A stretch of DNA of 64,000 nucleotides from Neelides folsomi (GCA_034687125.1 JAQGBZ010000141.1:1-64000), one strand, 5' to 3'. Counted from the first letter of the stretch, positions 1 through 14,900 are shown. The notes: generated from the letters alone by a model not told the origin. Numbers and translations: made by a program.

Positions 1-1395
<1,395 letters not shown>

Positions 1396-1476
1396 TTGGA
1401 TTTATATACACCTTCCTCGGTTCCTCTCATCTTCACCCGCCACAATTCATTTCAGTTGAGATATCGGCTGGTGAAG

Positions 1477-1578
1477 ATGAAATTAAGTGATGAACAAGTG
1501 ATAGAGAAATTAATTACCCTGTTGGAGGAGGAGGTAGAGTCACTCTATTCATCTTCTACTCACAAATTGAGTACGTGA
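1477..1578 (+). other. Possible small 5' exon (weak)
   Basis: A short open frame starts MKLSDEQVIEKLITLLEEE, which would form an acidic amphipathic helix, and ends near a GT (AC/GTGATG at about 1574) whose phase would match the 3' splice site at 3624 of the hAT-derived gene. If real, it would be the missing first coding exon of that gene, joined across about 2 kb. The donor is weak and no homology supports it, so this is only a candidate. Confidence 0.15.
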
Positions 1579-3624
1579 TGAATGATATTAAAGTAGCAAA
1601 TGCGGACCGCTTTATACTAATAACCGTTTATTGAAATTAGTAAAAAAAATATAATTTGAGTTTGGAATAATGTATTTGTATATAAAGCTATTAAATATTA
1701 TTTAAACTGTGAAGTTGGAATGGTGGAACAAATATTCTAAGAAATTAAATTACAAAAAGTATTTAATTTCACACTTAAACTGCAAGTCAGCAAATGACAT
1801 CAAATAAATATGATGCCCGGCTTGAGTATAATTTAAAACTTTTAAACTATTATAGATAGAGAATTCAAATCTAACATTTATTATATTGTGAATTGGAAAT
1901 GTAGTTAAATATCAATTTATCTACTTATAATACTTATTTTTTATTTACTAAACGAATTCCATTTCTATCTCATATTTCCTAAAGAATTAAATTGCATTAC
2001 TAAAAGTTAACTTCCTCACGGCCAATTTGTCTCTATATTTATTACTGATTATTTGTTAAAGAAAACTAATCTTCGTGATTACATGATTAAAAGCTCACAT
2101 TTTTCAATTGTTATCTTAAGTATCAATGCCATAATTTACACACGGTATTGTTCTTTTAAAAACTCATCGTATGTCCACATGTCATAAAGATATGTTTATT
2201 TAATTAATGACCATTTTAAAATATGCTTAATTCAATCAGCTACAAGAAGATGAAAATGATGATACACCACGAATTTCTTATATAATGGACATCTAATCCA
2301 TAATTAGAATTATTATAAATTTATATGCCTAACTTTAACTATGAAATAAATATATTTAACCCTTAAATTAAGCATGGATTGTAGAGTAATTTTGTATGCG
2401 TAACCGTAAGCATAAAATAAATATATTTTACCCTTAAATTAAGCATGTACTATAGTATAATTTTATATACACGTAACTTTAAGTAAGAGTAAATATATTT
2501 AATCCTTAAATTAAGCATGCAATAGTCTAACTTTATATATATACCTAACTTAAATTATAAAATACTCTTAAATTAGTCATGCATTAGTGTAATTACATAG
2601 AGGAATTCATGCTAAATTTCTAAGAAGCTAATTTAGTCTAGGATATTGTCTAGGTATATTTTATCTGCACTTTTACATTAAACGATCATAATATCATGTA
2701 GACTTCATTTGTATAGTATATTTAAAGAACCACAAATAGGAGTGCATTTGAGTTCAAGGGTTTGTCCGTGTGAACGAGCGAACAATCTAAAATATATAGC
2801 CTTAAGCTAAGTATTTAGGTACTTACAATATCTATCTATATATATTTGGGTATTTTGGTATTTAAGACTTAACTTTGGGTAGGTTCTTTTATCCGATGCG
2901 ATGAAAGAACCAACCCAATGCTTGGCAAACTCAAAGAAAGGCAATTTAAATAGGAAGCGAAGCCGAGCCGGGTTTGATTTTACATGTAAACTATAGGGAA
3001 TTAGATGGAGTCTCCCCCTCTGGCCGATTCAAGAAAATGCTACAAGGTTTTTCTCATAATACTTACCGATGTTGAAGCGTTCAGAGGTGCATAAATGATT
3101 GTGACAAGCTGGGGATCTAACGAGCAAGGAACATGTCGCCGTTAAAACATTTAAAATATAAGAAGCGGACTATACCCTTGAGGAAGTAAGATTTACTTAA
3201 AATACCCATTTACTTCATTTTTTGAATCATACTAATCTCCGAAAATATATTTTTTTACACTTTTAATTTGATTTTAGAATATGTACTTTTGAACCATAAC
3301 CGTAGGGCGTAGATAATGTTCGTTAATATGGAGCACGGTAAGTAATTTTTAGATTATTTACGTAGTATTGGGGTTGTATTTCGCTCTATTCACCATTAAA
3401 AGTTGTAAGAGAATTGATTTCGGAGATATTGTTATGTAATTTAGTTAGTTTTTTGTGCTTACTAATTTGATCTTATAAAAGCTTACTGTAAGGGATGCGT
3501 ATTGGCATAGTGAAAAAAGGGTGTTGGTTGCTATTTTATAATTTCGTGTTTGTTGCCATTTTTGCACCACTTTACCATGGAATTTGCAAAAAAGGTTGCC
3601 ATATTAATGTTTTCTATTTTAAAG
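1579..3624. other. AT-rich non-coding DNA
   Basis: Strongly AT-rich sequence with stops in all frames. Apart from the tandem repeat at 2300-2590 and a slightly GC-richer patch near 2880-3010, I see nothing with coding or structural signal. It may contain the first intron of the hAT-derived gene that starts by 3625. Confidence 0.6.
2300..2590. repeat. Minisatellite, about 71-bp unit, four imperfect copies
   Basis: The block CCCTTAAATTAAGCATG recurs with its AGCATG at 2371, 2442 and 2514 and in altered form (AGTCATG) at 2575, a spacing of 71, 72 and 61 bases. Each copy is preceded by a variant of AAATAAATATATTTAA. The copies diverge by small indels, so the array is old or under little constraint. 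Confidence 0.8.
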
Positions 3625-5753
3625 GGGCCCGCGATCCTATCGGAGGGGCAAGAAGACCAGCGAAGTGTGGAACTTTTTCGTCGCCGTCCCTCCGACACCC
3701 GGTGAGGAAGATAATCCGAGATCCAACTGCACACTTTGCGGAGAAGTATTCAAGTGTCCCGGAGGAAGTACAACCGGGATGAGAGGTCACCTTGACCGAA
3801 AGCACCCGGGACTCCTGTCTTCTAATTCGTCATTAAACAATTCAGCGCTAAATTCTATATCAAGTATAAAAGCTGAACGGGTTGAGCGGGTCGAACGGGT
3901 CGAACCCCCTGGCGGATCCCCACACACCAACGCCCTCGCGCTCATGAAACCCATTAAAGAATTCGACCACGAGGGACTTGAAGATTCTTTAGACGTAATA
4001 GATCATCTCGAAATATCCGAGTAAGTTTTAAACATTCTAATTAACTTGAGAGTAAATAAACTATTTATCACAACTCTTGACATGAGTATTTAAATTTTAA
4101 TTTCTCCCTAATTCTAGGACTATTGCTGGGATGTGCTCTATAGATCTACGACCGATGTCTTCTGTCCGGACCCTTGGGTTCAACAGTCTTGTGTCTTGCT
4201 TCGATCCTCCTTACACTAAGAGGGCAGCTAGACCCGACATGCAGTTTTCAGATCCAAATTCCGCTCTCACTGCTCTTCATCGTAAAGAGTTGACCTTCGC
4301 CAAGAGGGACATCGCCATGGCTAAAAGAGTTGCAGTGTCAGTCGAGATCTTTAACGACACGAATGTTCATGGTTATTTGCTCTTCACCGTGGCCTATGTC
4401 GATCGTGTGGGCGATTATTGCAAGAAGCTGGTCAGGGCGATTGAATTGCAACCTACACCGGAGGGCGGCCTCCTTGACCCAACGGAGAACATCAGAGAGA
4501 TTATGGGTCAAAGAATTCGCGAAGTTCTGCAAGAGTTCGGGCTCGAAACGAAGCAAAGCACCGTCCTTATTTACAGCACTGGGATTTATGGGAAGCCTTT
4601 AATTACCAGAGAGGAAAATAATCTGATCATCTTCCCTTGTCTGACTGAGCTCATCAAGCAGAGTTTCGTAGAATTTCAAGAGACGGCCAAGAGGATTCTC
4701 AATTATGACCTCTTCTCGTTGGCCACCGTAATTGCCAAGAGATTCTCAGAGGGGGAATATCTACTGAGGAATCCATACGCTCTCCTCTTGACCATGCTGA
4801 AGAACAAGGAGGCGGTTGCGACTGGACGATACGGTATTACGCTTAAAGTCGAATATCTTGACGGCTTCTTGTGCCTTCTTTCCCCTCTCGCCGAGTTGAT
4901 TGAAGACATCATGAAACAACCGAATATGCTCCTTGGCGCTGTTATTCCGAGGCTTCTCCAACTAGCCCATGATTTGAAGCGGATGGAGCCAATGCCGCAA
5001 GTGCTTTTCAACAATGCAGAACTGAAGTTCCATAAGGGGAAAACGAATGAGCAAGTTGTGTCACTTCTCGTTGCTGCCATCTTAGAACCATTTGAAGCCG
5101 CTTATAATATTGACTTGAATCGAACACATGTGATGGAATCATTCTTGTCCATTGCCTCCTTCGTTCACCCCAGGTACAAGAATATGGTGTTGGATCTGCC
5201 TTACGATCAATCTAAGGGTATTACTGAAAGGGTTGTCCGTATGTCTCAATACATCCGAAGAAACCCCTTGACAGTGAACTTCAAGACGGCCTTCCTCATG
5301 GCTGACCCGAAAAATCAAGTCGAGATCAAAGAAGAGCCAGGCACAAGCCAATTGAACAAAAATCCAGGAGTGAGGGTTGAGAAGAGGAAGAGAGGGCGAC
5401 CATCGAAAGCCGACATGGAACAAAAACGTCTCAAGAATTCTGTCCAAGACTGGCAGGTTGAAAAGTGGCTCCGACCTCCGGTTGAGCCAATAAGGGATGC
5501 TTTCGAGTGGATGGTCATGGATCGAAGTGATGCCGATTACATCGACTGCATTCAGACTTTGGGAGAGGCTTTTCTGGTGGCCCCTGCAGTTGCTGCTCAA
5601 CACACTTTTTATTTTTCCAAGGAGTTCGAATTCGAAAACAAACATGCAACTTTGCGAGCAATTGAACCAGAAAATTTGGAGAAAATTCTCGTTCTCAATG
5701 ATGCCTACGACAAGTCGATGGACCCTGAGAAATTCACCAGCTCATACTTTTAA
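3625..5753 (+). CDS. BED zinc finger / hAT-derived protein, probably domesticated
   Basis: Two exons are visible, 3625-4020 and 4118-5753, joined through a GT-AG intron of 97 bp in correct phase; together they give about 676 residues ending at TAA 5751-5753. No ATG lies in frame before the BED finger, and a 3' splice site (TTTTAAAG) precedes 3625, so an upstream first exon is missing. Domains in order: a BED finger (KKTSEVWNFF, then CTLC and HLDRKH), an acidic linker, a hAT transposase core beginning at the typical RPMSSVRTLGF segment, an AT-hook (KRKRGRPSK, about 5382-5408), and a degenerate C-terminal hATC dimerisation region. Against the family as I know it, the acidic catalytic positions look lost (IYSTGIYG where a VTDNAANM-type motif is expected; CLTELI where CAHTLNL is usual). 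An uninterrupted reading frame, a spliced structure and a dead core suggest a host DNA-binding protein like the ZBED genes. I saw no terminal inverted repeats around it. Confidence 0.75.
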
Positions 5754-7100
5754 TTTACGATACAATCACCATTAAACTTAAAGGTTTGCAGATGTTAATT
5801 TAAATTATTTATTATTACAAATATGTTGGTTATCAATTTGAATGGAGTGACGTTCCTCACAGAATATTAATTTATGTGTCTGACCTACTACTTGTCTTTT
5901 TTTTCCTTTGAAAGCTTACATACATGACTTAATTGTATGTTAAAGATATAATAATAATTTTTATGCTTATATTTTAATGATAATAATATTACAATTCACC
6001 TGTGAAAGTGAAAATAAGATATTCTATATAAAAATTGTTAAACATTTTATAATCTATTGAAATTGTTGAGGCTCCGCACTTCGTATAGGGACATGTAAAT
6101 GTGAAGGCCAGTTAAAATATTCCTATAGGAAGTGCGGGCCTAATAGGTTAAGATATTATTAAAATACTTTTAAATATTATTGGGAAAATTTTTATATCAA
6201 TTTTCCAGATCCGCGGTGAAGCATATAGGACAGATTAATTTAGTTCTCTATATTTTTTACAGACTCCAAAGTTTTAATTGTGAATTTGGTGATTCCACAC
6301 TGATAGTCCTATATTGTTTAACTTGTGTTGAATATTAAATATTTGTAAAAAGATTTCTGTCCATTTATTTCTCATTTACTTTCAAATTTTTCATATTCAT
6401 ATAGGCAGTAAAGGCTATATGAGTAAGTATGTAGATATAATATATTTATTCCATATGATGTTAAGTTTCATTTAAAATACATATTTATATTTATGACCAA
6501 GATAGTTAATTGCGAATTCCTGCTACTCCAAAATATGTAAATTTGCATTTGCTCTTTCACTCTTGTCTGTCAAATCTACCAGCCTTCACGTGTAAGTATA
6601 AGAAATATCATGTATCAAGAGACATGAGTACTAATTACATACTATTTCCACTCATTGCTGACCATTAAAAATGTTCAATATTTGGGCTAACAAATGAGTT
6701 TTATTATCGTGAAAGAAGGTACACACATATTTGGGATCATTTTTAACTTTTATTTTATTCTCTAAACGGAGTTAGCCAGCAGAGAGAATTCGATGCACAT
6801 AACTCCCAAGCACACGTACTTGACAATCATAAACAACTACAAAATATACATTAGTTTCCACTCTATTAATATTACTTCACAATATCTATGGAAAATTAAA
6901 ATCAACTCATTTAAAATTAAATTTTTAAAACCAATTAAAAATTGAGTAAAACATTATTAATATTTGCATGGAATATTATATGAATTATATATGGTATACA
7001 CATAAAAATGTGGTTTTTCTTAAATTCCTGATTTGAATCGGTCTTTGAATCGAAGAAAAATATGTAAAATGAAGACGTTTATTTAAAATGTAATCTATAT
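5754..7100. other. AT-rich non-coding DNA
   Basis: This is the 3' side of the hAT-derived gene. It is AT-rich with stops in all frames and no recognisable coding exon. It contains one hairpin-forming inverted repeat, listed separately at 6069-6142. Confidence 0.6.
6069..6142. repeat. Inverted repeat able to form a hairpin (about 20-bp arms)
   Basis: The left arm GGCTCCGCACTTCGTATAGG (6070-6089) is nearly the reverse complement of CCTATAGGAAGTGCGGGCCT (6122-6141), leaving a loop of about 32 bases. The arms are much richer in G and C than the flanks. The size would fit a small RNA precursor or the ends of a short fold-back element; nothing tells them apart from sequence alone. Confidence 0.5.
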
Positions 7101-8400
7101 TTGTATCGATTACGCGGTGGGGTATCAATGCAAAAGAGTGTGCCAAAAATAAATAGAGGAAGATGTTGAAGACGAAGAACTAATGGGTTTGAACTGAATG
7201 TGAACAACTCTTCGGAATATAGAAGTAATTAATTAGGCCGATGAGGGGCGGGAGATAAGAGAGGACTTTGAGAATCAAAAGGGGCTTACTTGGAGAGCCT
7301 CGACGGTCGGGATCGTGTTTGAAGAGTGTTGGACGGAGGCTGTTGGTGCTCTTCCTCCCTTCCACCATCAAGGAGATGTCAACAACAAGAGCCGCTCAGG
7401 GAATCTCTCAAACTGGCTCTCAGGGAAGGGCCAATTCTCACTGGCAACGTCGGAACCCACACATTCAACCAGAGCCATATAAGGTGATGTCCCCGATTTA
7501 CCTACCATTTCTCCGCCATCACCCCCCGACAACATTTTCTGGACATTTTGGAAAGGAACGACGTGGTCGGGAAGGTGGATGTCTAATGAAACCTCTTGGA
7601 AGGGCCGATTGATTGAAATTGGAAATTTCTCCATTCGTCCGGGGCAAAGTGAAGTCTCCGGAAGAAAGCAGGAAAGATCTCAATGTCAGCATCCCCACAC
7701 GCTGACACGCACTCTTGAAAACCATTCATCTCCTCCTTAGCCCATTGGAAGAACTCGTCGTTATTTTCGTTTCATCTCCTCTGGTCCATCATGGGGAATT
7801 TATGATCGTGGTTAGTTTTAGTGACAACCCTTTTTCTTTCTCTCTTCTTCAATCATTTCGGGTTGGGTGGAACGGAGCGAAGTGAGAAGAATTTTGGCAC
7901 AAGGGCTTTCCATCAATTGATGAATTGAATCAAGGTTGGAAATTTAATGATTGATAGTCGACCTCCGTTTGGAGTTCCCTTTGGAGAGGGAGAGGTTGAG
8001 AAGGAAACCCTTGTTTGGACTTGGAGGAGAATATATTATTAGTTGGCATTAGTTAAATGTATGAGGAAGTGGGAGACGTGACTCAGAGTTGAACAAGCTC
8101 ATGGGGAATTATTGGGTTGGTAATTGGGAGTTTGGAAGTGGGAAGATTGAGAAACCGAGAGGGTCCGGGTGGATCTCCAGATTCACCCGGTTCGGAAGAG
8201 GTGCGAATATGAATCTTCCACATTTCTCCACTCTGCGACGACCGATATAAAAATAATCCCTCGGGAGTGAATCAAATCTTTCATTTGGAGAATTAGGGAG
8301 AGGAAATAAGCCAAGTTGACTTGGCTGGATCAAAGATAAGGTCATGATAGCAAGGGCCGCGTGGATCTCCATATCACGTCAAATGCAAATCATTCCATGA
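7101..8400. other. GC-richer block without an identified gene
   Basis: Between AT-rich deserts, this block is clearly richer in G and C and has several open frames on both strands. On the minus strand an open stretch near 7375-7290 (STNSLRPTLFKHDPDRRGSP) runs into a good donor (CCAA/GTAAGC), which looks like a spliced exon, but I recognise no family and cannot find its partner exons. GC-rich blocks in this window otherwise coincide with exons and promoters, so this may be an unannotated 5' exon with its promoter. Confidence 0.3.
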
Positions 8401-11400
8401 ACTCTTGTCACCATCAGAGGTTGGCTATTCTTTTCCAAGAAATAAAATGAATTTCCATTCCTCTTCGCCCTCCAAGAATCATTGAAAGTATAAAGTCATT
8501 CCATGTAGCATAGTTCTCAGTTCTCATATTTCAAACCTATGCTAATGAAACGAATGATATTATTTACTTCAAAATAATGAGCAAAATGGAAATATTTTCA
8601 TTTTGTACACTCGCAATTGCACTAAAGCAATTCATCTAAATTATTTCTAGTAGCTTTACTAATTACATGAAGATTCAACATATGTAATTAAGTAAGTGTA
8701 GATTTGTTTTCAATTTCACACCTGGAATTACGTAACGTAGTGTAATGATTAAATAGGTAGAGGCGGCTTTACAGATTATGTGACAAAAATGAGTCAGTCA
8801 ATGTTCAAAATTGATAACAAGTTTAGTTTAGTTTACATTTTTACTAACGGAAAGATTACGAAATTTCAGACGATGAAATATCAGTATCATTTGTATCATT
8901 CATATTTGTAGATTAGACAAACGTTTATTTTATGTACATATACAATATGTATTTATTAATATTGCATAGTATACCTACACAATAATATTAGGTATCTATC
9001 AAAGCATATTTTACATATATATCAATAAGTTGTACCTATAGTATCAATAGTTTATTATAAGTGCAGAATGTTAAATATTTCAGTTTCAAAGTTGTATGTT
9101 AATATTAGCGATATCTTATAATTTTTAACAAAGGAAAATTCATAATCAAAATACACTCATTATTAATCATCAATTAATCTCATTAGTCACCAATTCATTA
9201 ATTTCAATGGCTTCAACGTTTTGAAGAAAAGTTTCTTATCTCTGGGTGTCTGGATGTTTTTCGTGCTACACGACATATAATACAATAGTATGTATGGTAT
9301 GTATATTAAGTACATATTAAGTTATTAGCTAGAGTATTTAATATGACTGTATAATTGAATGTGCGAGAAAATATTTATAAATGTATTTATATTATGATGC
9401 ATATGATAACAAAAATATCTCTTTCCTTTATTAAAGTGCTATGTTTATTTGATTTCTTGTTAAACATTTCAGACTTTTGTAAGTTAATTGTAAATAGCAA
9501 ACAATTAAAATGGTGTTCAATAATACTTTGTTATTCATTTGCTTTTGCAATGTAAAAATTATTTTAGAAACGTACCTAGTACCTAAACTCATTTTCAAAC
9601 ATATTTAGTATTACTACGATTTGTTTAAGTTAGGTAATAATCGTAATAAAGTATAGTATATGGTAGATATCTAGTATACTAATATATTATACTACCTGTA
9701 AATAATAATATGCTGTTCTCTCTTGTTATAATTTTATGATATGTAATGTGTTCATATTTATTCATGTATTCTATGTATTATAGCTATAGCTTATATACAT
9801 CTTATACAATTAGTTTTCACTAATTACACAGGCTCATAACTACAGATATGTCTTATAATAGTTACAGTATATATTGTATTTATAGTATATTTAGTATATA
9901 CAGATAAGAATTACATCTACACTTTTGAGCATAAACAACTGTATACTTAATATTAACATTTTACTTACAGTATAATATCATATCTTATTTTTATATACAT
10001 GTAATTACTTAATATGTGGGCAGTGAATAATAATAAATGAAACACACCTCTTTTGTAAAAAGTATAGTAAGTGTTATAATTACTTGGGTATTTATTGTGT
10101 CCTGTATACATAAGAAAGAAACTTCTCACTTGCGATAATATAGAGTATTACATATAATGTACATATCTGCATACATACTCTATATGTATGTAATAGTTAC
10201 TAGTAGTATGGTATTATAGTAAATACGCGAGTTATTAAAATTGATGAATTTCCTACACATTATCTGCATTTTAATAAACCCAATATTCTACATAAATATA
10301 TTTTTGAGCGAGAATATTGTTTCAATTACAATTTTAGTCGTAAAATACATTTCGCAAAGAATTTACAGTCAGGATAAAAAATTTATACTATCTTTCTTGG
10401 TTCAAGAATGTATATACTTCAATGTGCCCTATTTATCTATTTGAAACATCATTGTTCAAGTCCCGTAAAATATTCGAAGCTGTTTTATGTAATTGGAATA
10501 AATACATATCATATATTTAGTATGCACAGTTCATATAACTAAAAGCGTGTAGAGCATATTTACTTTTTATTACAAAATTATAGCAACAATTTCCATATAT
10601 GTATTGTCCATTGTTACATAGGTATACCTACAAGAAAGATTATTTCATATGGTATTTAGGTACATATTATAAGTACTATGTATTTTTTTCCTATACCTGC
10701 ATATATTGTGTATACCCTTTCTGTTAAGTTTTAAATCTACAATATTTTACATCTTACATTTTTTGTTAATACAAATAATTTCATACAAGTTTAAAAGACA
10801 ATTTTGATTTATAACTAACAATAAATCAATTGCCTTTTATTTTTACAGTAAACTACAGTGATGTAAAATTGGCTAAATTGCCATTTAGCTTTCTCGTTTA
10901 ATGCACTTATCAGTTATTAATACTTATCAGACATTAACATCACTAACTAACTATAATGTTACCTATCCTATACTAAATTGATAATAGTATATTATAGTAA
11001 GTATTTATATATATATATATATCTATAGTACATACCTACATACATAGTTATTATTGCATATGTAACTTTTAAGAATTAATAAGCATTAATAAGTATAAAT
11101 TTGGAATTCAGATATTAAGGATATACTGTTCATTTTCGCAATACATTTCGCTCATTTAGCATTCAAAATATACATAAATAGATAATAATGAATCCTATGT
11201 GCATAGTGTATGTGTGTTCAATTAAATGCTTTATTACAATGATTTATAAATTATAAATCTAGGCATATGTTTTGACAATAATGCTACGAGTACTTTAAAA
11301 AATAGTACAATATAAGCAAAGTAATAATTAATACTTTTTATGTGCTTTGTGGATATGGTACAAAGTACAAATACTGGGTGCATGAGCTTACACTATATAA

Positions 11401-11906
11401 TATTTACATATATACATACGTTATACAAACAGATATTATATATAAGCCTAAAGCATGTGCATGTAAGAAAGTTAATATCGAGCTGTTTGATAATAACATT
11501 TTAATTTACTTGACTTTATGACATACAATACATTTTCAATAACGGCACATTTTACTTCAAGTCGGGGGACATTAATTGTGTTTATTAAACTCAATTAGTT
11601 CAATAAATATATTATTAACTCAACTCACCCATGTTTAATTTATTAGCACATTGGGGACATCCTTACAAACACACCTTATGTTTAATCCATAATAATATTA
11701 CATGTAATATTGCATAAATATTTAATATAGTTCCAATATATGTTAAACGTGAAGTGAGTATACTATCATAGATATATTATGTATACATATGATATTTATA
11801 TATGTATTTCATATAGGATAAATTGTTCCTTTAATATTCTATGCATGTGACTACATTTGGTGGGGATGTAAAAGGAGTTGAATCGTAAATGAATAAAATG
11901 TTTGTA
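8401..11906. other. AT-rich intergenic DNA
   Basis: Very AT-rich sequence with many short TA-rich runs, such as the (TA)n stretch near 11008-11022. Open frames here are short and of low-complexity composition. I see no gene or structured element. Confidence 0.7.
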
Positions 11907-14900
11907 TTATACGTCGGCGAGGACGGTGTTGAGTTCTTGTTCCAGGTCAAGGTACTTTAATCGGTTCTCCTCCAAAGAGTCCTTGAGGACGTCAATGTTG
12001 GCCCTCAAAAGGTAATTTCCCTTTCTGAGAGCACTCAGAATATTTTCCCTCCTCTTTACCCGCTTGTTGAACAGCCCGAGACGTTCGTCGTGAGATTCAT
12101 CCGGATCGTCTTCCTCCGAGGATTCCTCTTCCTCTGACTCTTCTTCTTCTGACTCTGATTCGGTCTCTTCTTCCGACTCCTCTTCGGATTCTTCTTCCTC
12201 CGATTCCTCCTCGTCCGCCTCGGAGTCCTTCAGCATTTTCCCCATTTTGTCCACTTCTTTGGAGAGTTCTTTGAGACGGGCTTTGGCTGCTTTCAAATCC
12301 GCTTCAAACTTTTTCTGTTGGCCCTTCAAGTTTTTCCGCTCCATTTTACTCGCATTCTGTTTCTCTTTAATACTCTTGAGCTTATTTTCCCAGAGTTTAA
12401 CCTCCCGCTCTTGTTTCTTCTTAATGACTGTCTCCTCGTCCATTTCAATTTCCTCCTCGGATTCCTCTTCCGACTCGATTAGATTGTTCGGCTGAGGAAG
12501 TTGTCCAAGCCCGGTGACTTCCTTTGCCTGAACCGAGAAACTTCGCTGGATGTGCATTTGCTCTTCCGTCTGGGTCGATTTATCATCTGTTTGTGCGAGA
12601 GTGACTCCTTTGTTATTTTGTAACTTTTCCAGCTTCTTCTCAAGAACTAGACGTTTCTGCTCGGAGTCCTCCAAGTTTCCTATGAACAACGAATTTAGAT
12701 GTAAGCACCAATGAACAATGTCTCGGTTTACGAGGAAAGTAATGGAGAACAAAGGTAAAGTTGTCAAAGGCTGACTCCTTCATTTTTCAACCAACCCCGA
12801 CTAGGGAATTTATTTCCAAAGACAGGTGAGGGAATTTCACAACATAGAGAAATGAGGAAAATGTTAAATATATTCGGTATTTTATCAGAATATTGTTTCA
12901 CCTTGGGCAAGAAGGAATTTCTGACTCGACTCCTTGAATCTGTTCTCCCATTCTTCTGCTCCTTTTGATGCAAGTTGGATTTGGAGTTTGAGTGAGCTGA
13001 TTTCCTCTTCCAACTCGCTGAGCTCTCCCAGCTCTTCATCGTCCTTCGGCTTCGGGGCTTTGTCTCCAACTCCCGACTTGGACTTTTTGATCCCTGAGGG
13101 ACACTTGTACAACCCGGATCGAGACTTGCAAATCGTTCTCGAGTCTTTCCTCTCTAGCTTCCCAAAATTCCCTCCTTCCGCTCCCGACTGTTGAGCTCTC
13201 AACTTCTCGATCTCCGCTTCCATTGTAATGATCTGACATTGGAGATCTCGGTTCTGCTTCCCAAGCCGGACCTTGGACTGGATCTCCATTTCCAACATTT
13301 GCTTGGCGGATTGGAGGTCGTCTCTGAGGGCGTCAATGTCGTCGATAAAGTCCATTTCTTCCGGCGGAGGAACGGCGTCCACAGGGCTGGAAGCATTGTT
13401 CGCCTTGGCTTGCTCCTCCACAGTCATTTGCCGCATGAACTTCCGGAGCCCTAGAGAATACCCCAACCCTTTATTTACTTTTCCAATTTAATTGCCAGGA
13501 AAGGAACTTTTCCACATTTACAGATGTACTAATATGTACAATGCATACATATATAGAGTAGAGTACATACAGATATTAAAACATATGTAAGTATTTGCGA
13601 GAGAGATTATGAGACCTTAAAAGTTTAAGTATTATACTTAACATTAATTCCTATTATTTCAAAAGTAATGGCTATTCTTTTAAATGTAATGGTTATAATA
13701 TTACATACATAGTTTTGAGAGAATATAATGTGGTAAATACCGCTAATGAAGGGTTTACTTCGGTCGTTACATTGCACTTTCTTAAGTTTAATTCCCCCTT
13801 GGATTTCGGATAAAAGCCTGTTGTGGATGGCATCTGTTTTAGTTGCAGGTTTGGCTTCTGAGTCGAATACAAACTGAAATAATTTATAAATTAATCTTTC
13901 AATTAATCTTTGTTAAAATGTGAAAGTTGTGAACATAAGTTACTTTTAGACATTTACTCAATAGTTAATAATAGTTAAACATTAATTGTACTAACACTAA
14001 GTTACTTACATTAAATGTCATAGAGCGATGATATACTACATAGAGTGTAAAATGAGTATTTTATTATTTAATGGTGTGGTTAATATGGATTGTTATATCA
14101 TCAGCTGGAACTTAAAGCTCAATTTGGTTATATTCATTTTGAGTACAAAGGGGGTTTATTAGGTTTATTAGACTTCTATTATGTTGGTGGATTGAAGATG
14201 AATATTGTAAAGGAAAAAAGAAAGTAGTTGAAAGGAAGGTAGAGCCAAATTACTTTTCCCAAAGACTTCATTCTCGGAATAATGGGCTTCGACCTGTCAT
14301 TGCATTCGACGTGTCTCAGCTTTCTTCCCGTTTCAATTTCTTTCATCATTGTGCCCCAGTCAGGGCGCTTTCTTGGTGCTTTTCTCAGCTGGGCAACTTT
14401 CTGGACTGCGGCGGGATTGGCCAATGTGACTGAAAAAACGTAATAATTACCTCCTGCATAATTCATCCTTTGAGGCTCAGAATATGGAGCGAGGAAAGTT
14501 GTGGAATTAAGTTCTCGAAAACCACTCGGTCTTTCTCCTCTCCTCGTTAATGCTGATAAGAGGCGATGAGTAGGGAGATGATTAATTATACATGATGAGT
14601 CATTTCTCATCTCACGAGACTCTCATAAGATCTCTTCCACAAAACCTCATTTTCTCTTTTTCCTCGGAATAGTCGAAGGAAATTTCCTTGCGGGTAGTTT
14701 GTGTTTTTAACCATTTGGGCCCTTCAGTGAACATGCCTTTGGAGAAACTTCCCTCATTTCTCTCTCCTCCCTTTGCCCGGGCAGACAAAGTGTTCCAACC
14801 TCGTTTTTTGAAGGCCCTTGATCACAACTCGTCAGAGACCTTCCGGGGCATTTGGCCTCTTCTCTGTATTGGGAAATTATTTGGTCTCATTCCTCTGAAG

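Noticed and set aside
4338-5645. Minus-strand open frames across the hAT-derived gene
   Set aside because: They are antisense shadows of a well-supported coding exon and have no recognisable motif.
10990-11030. TA-rich palindromic runs as possible origin or attachment sites
   Set aside because: Expected by chance in sequence of this composition.
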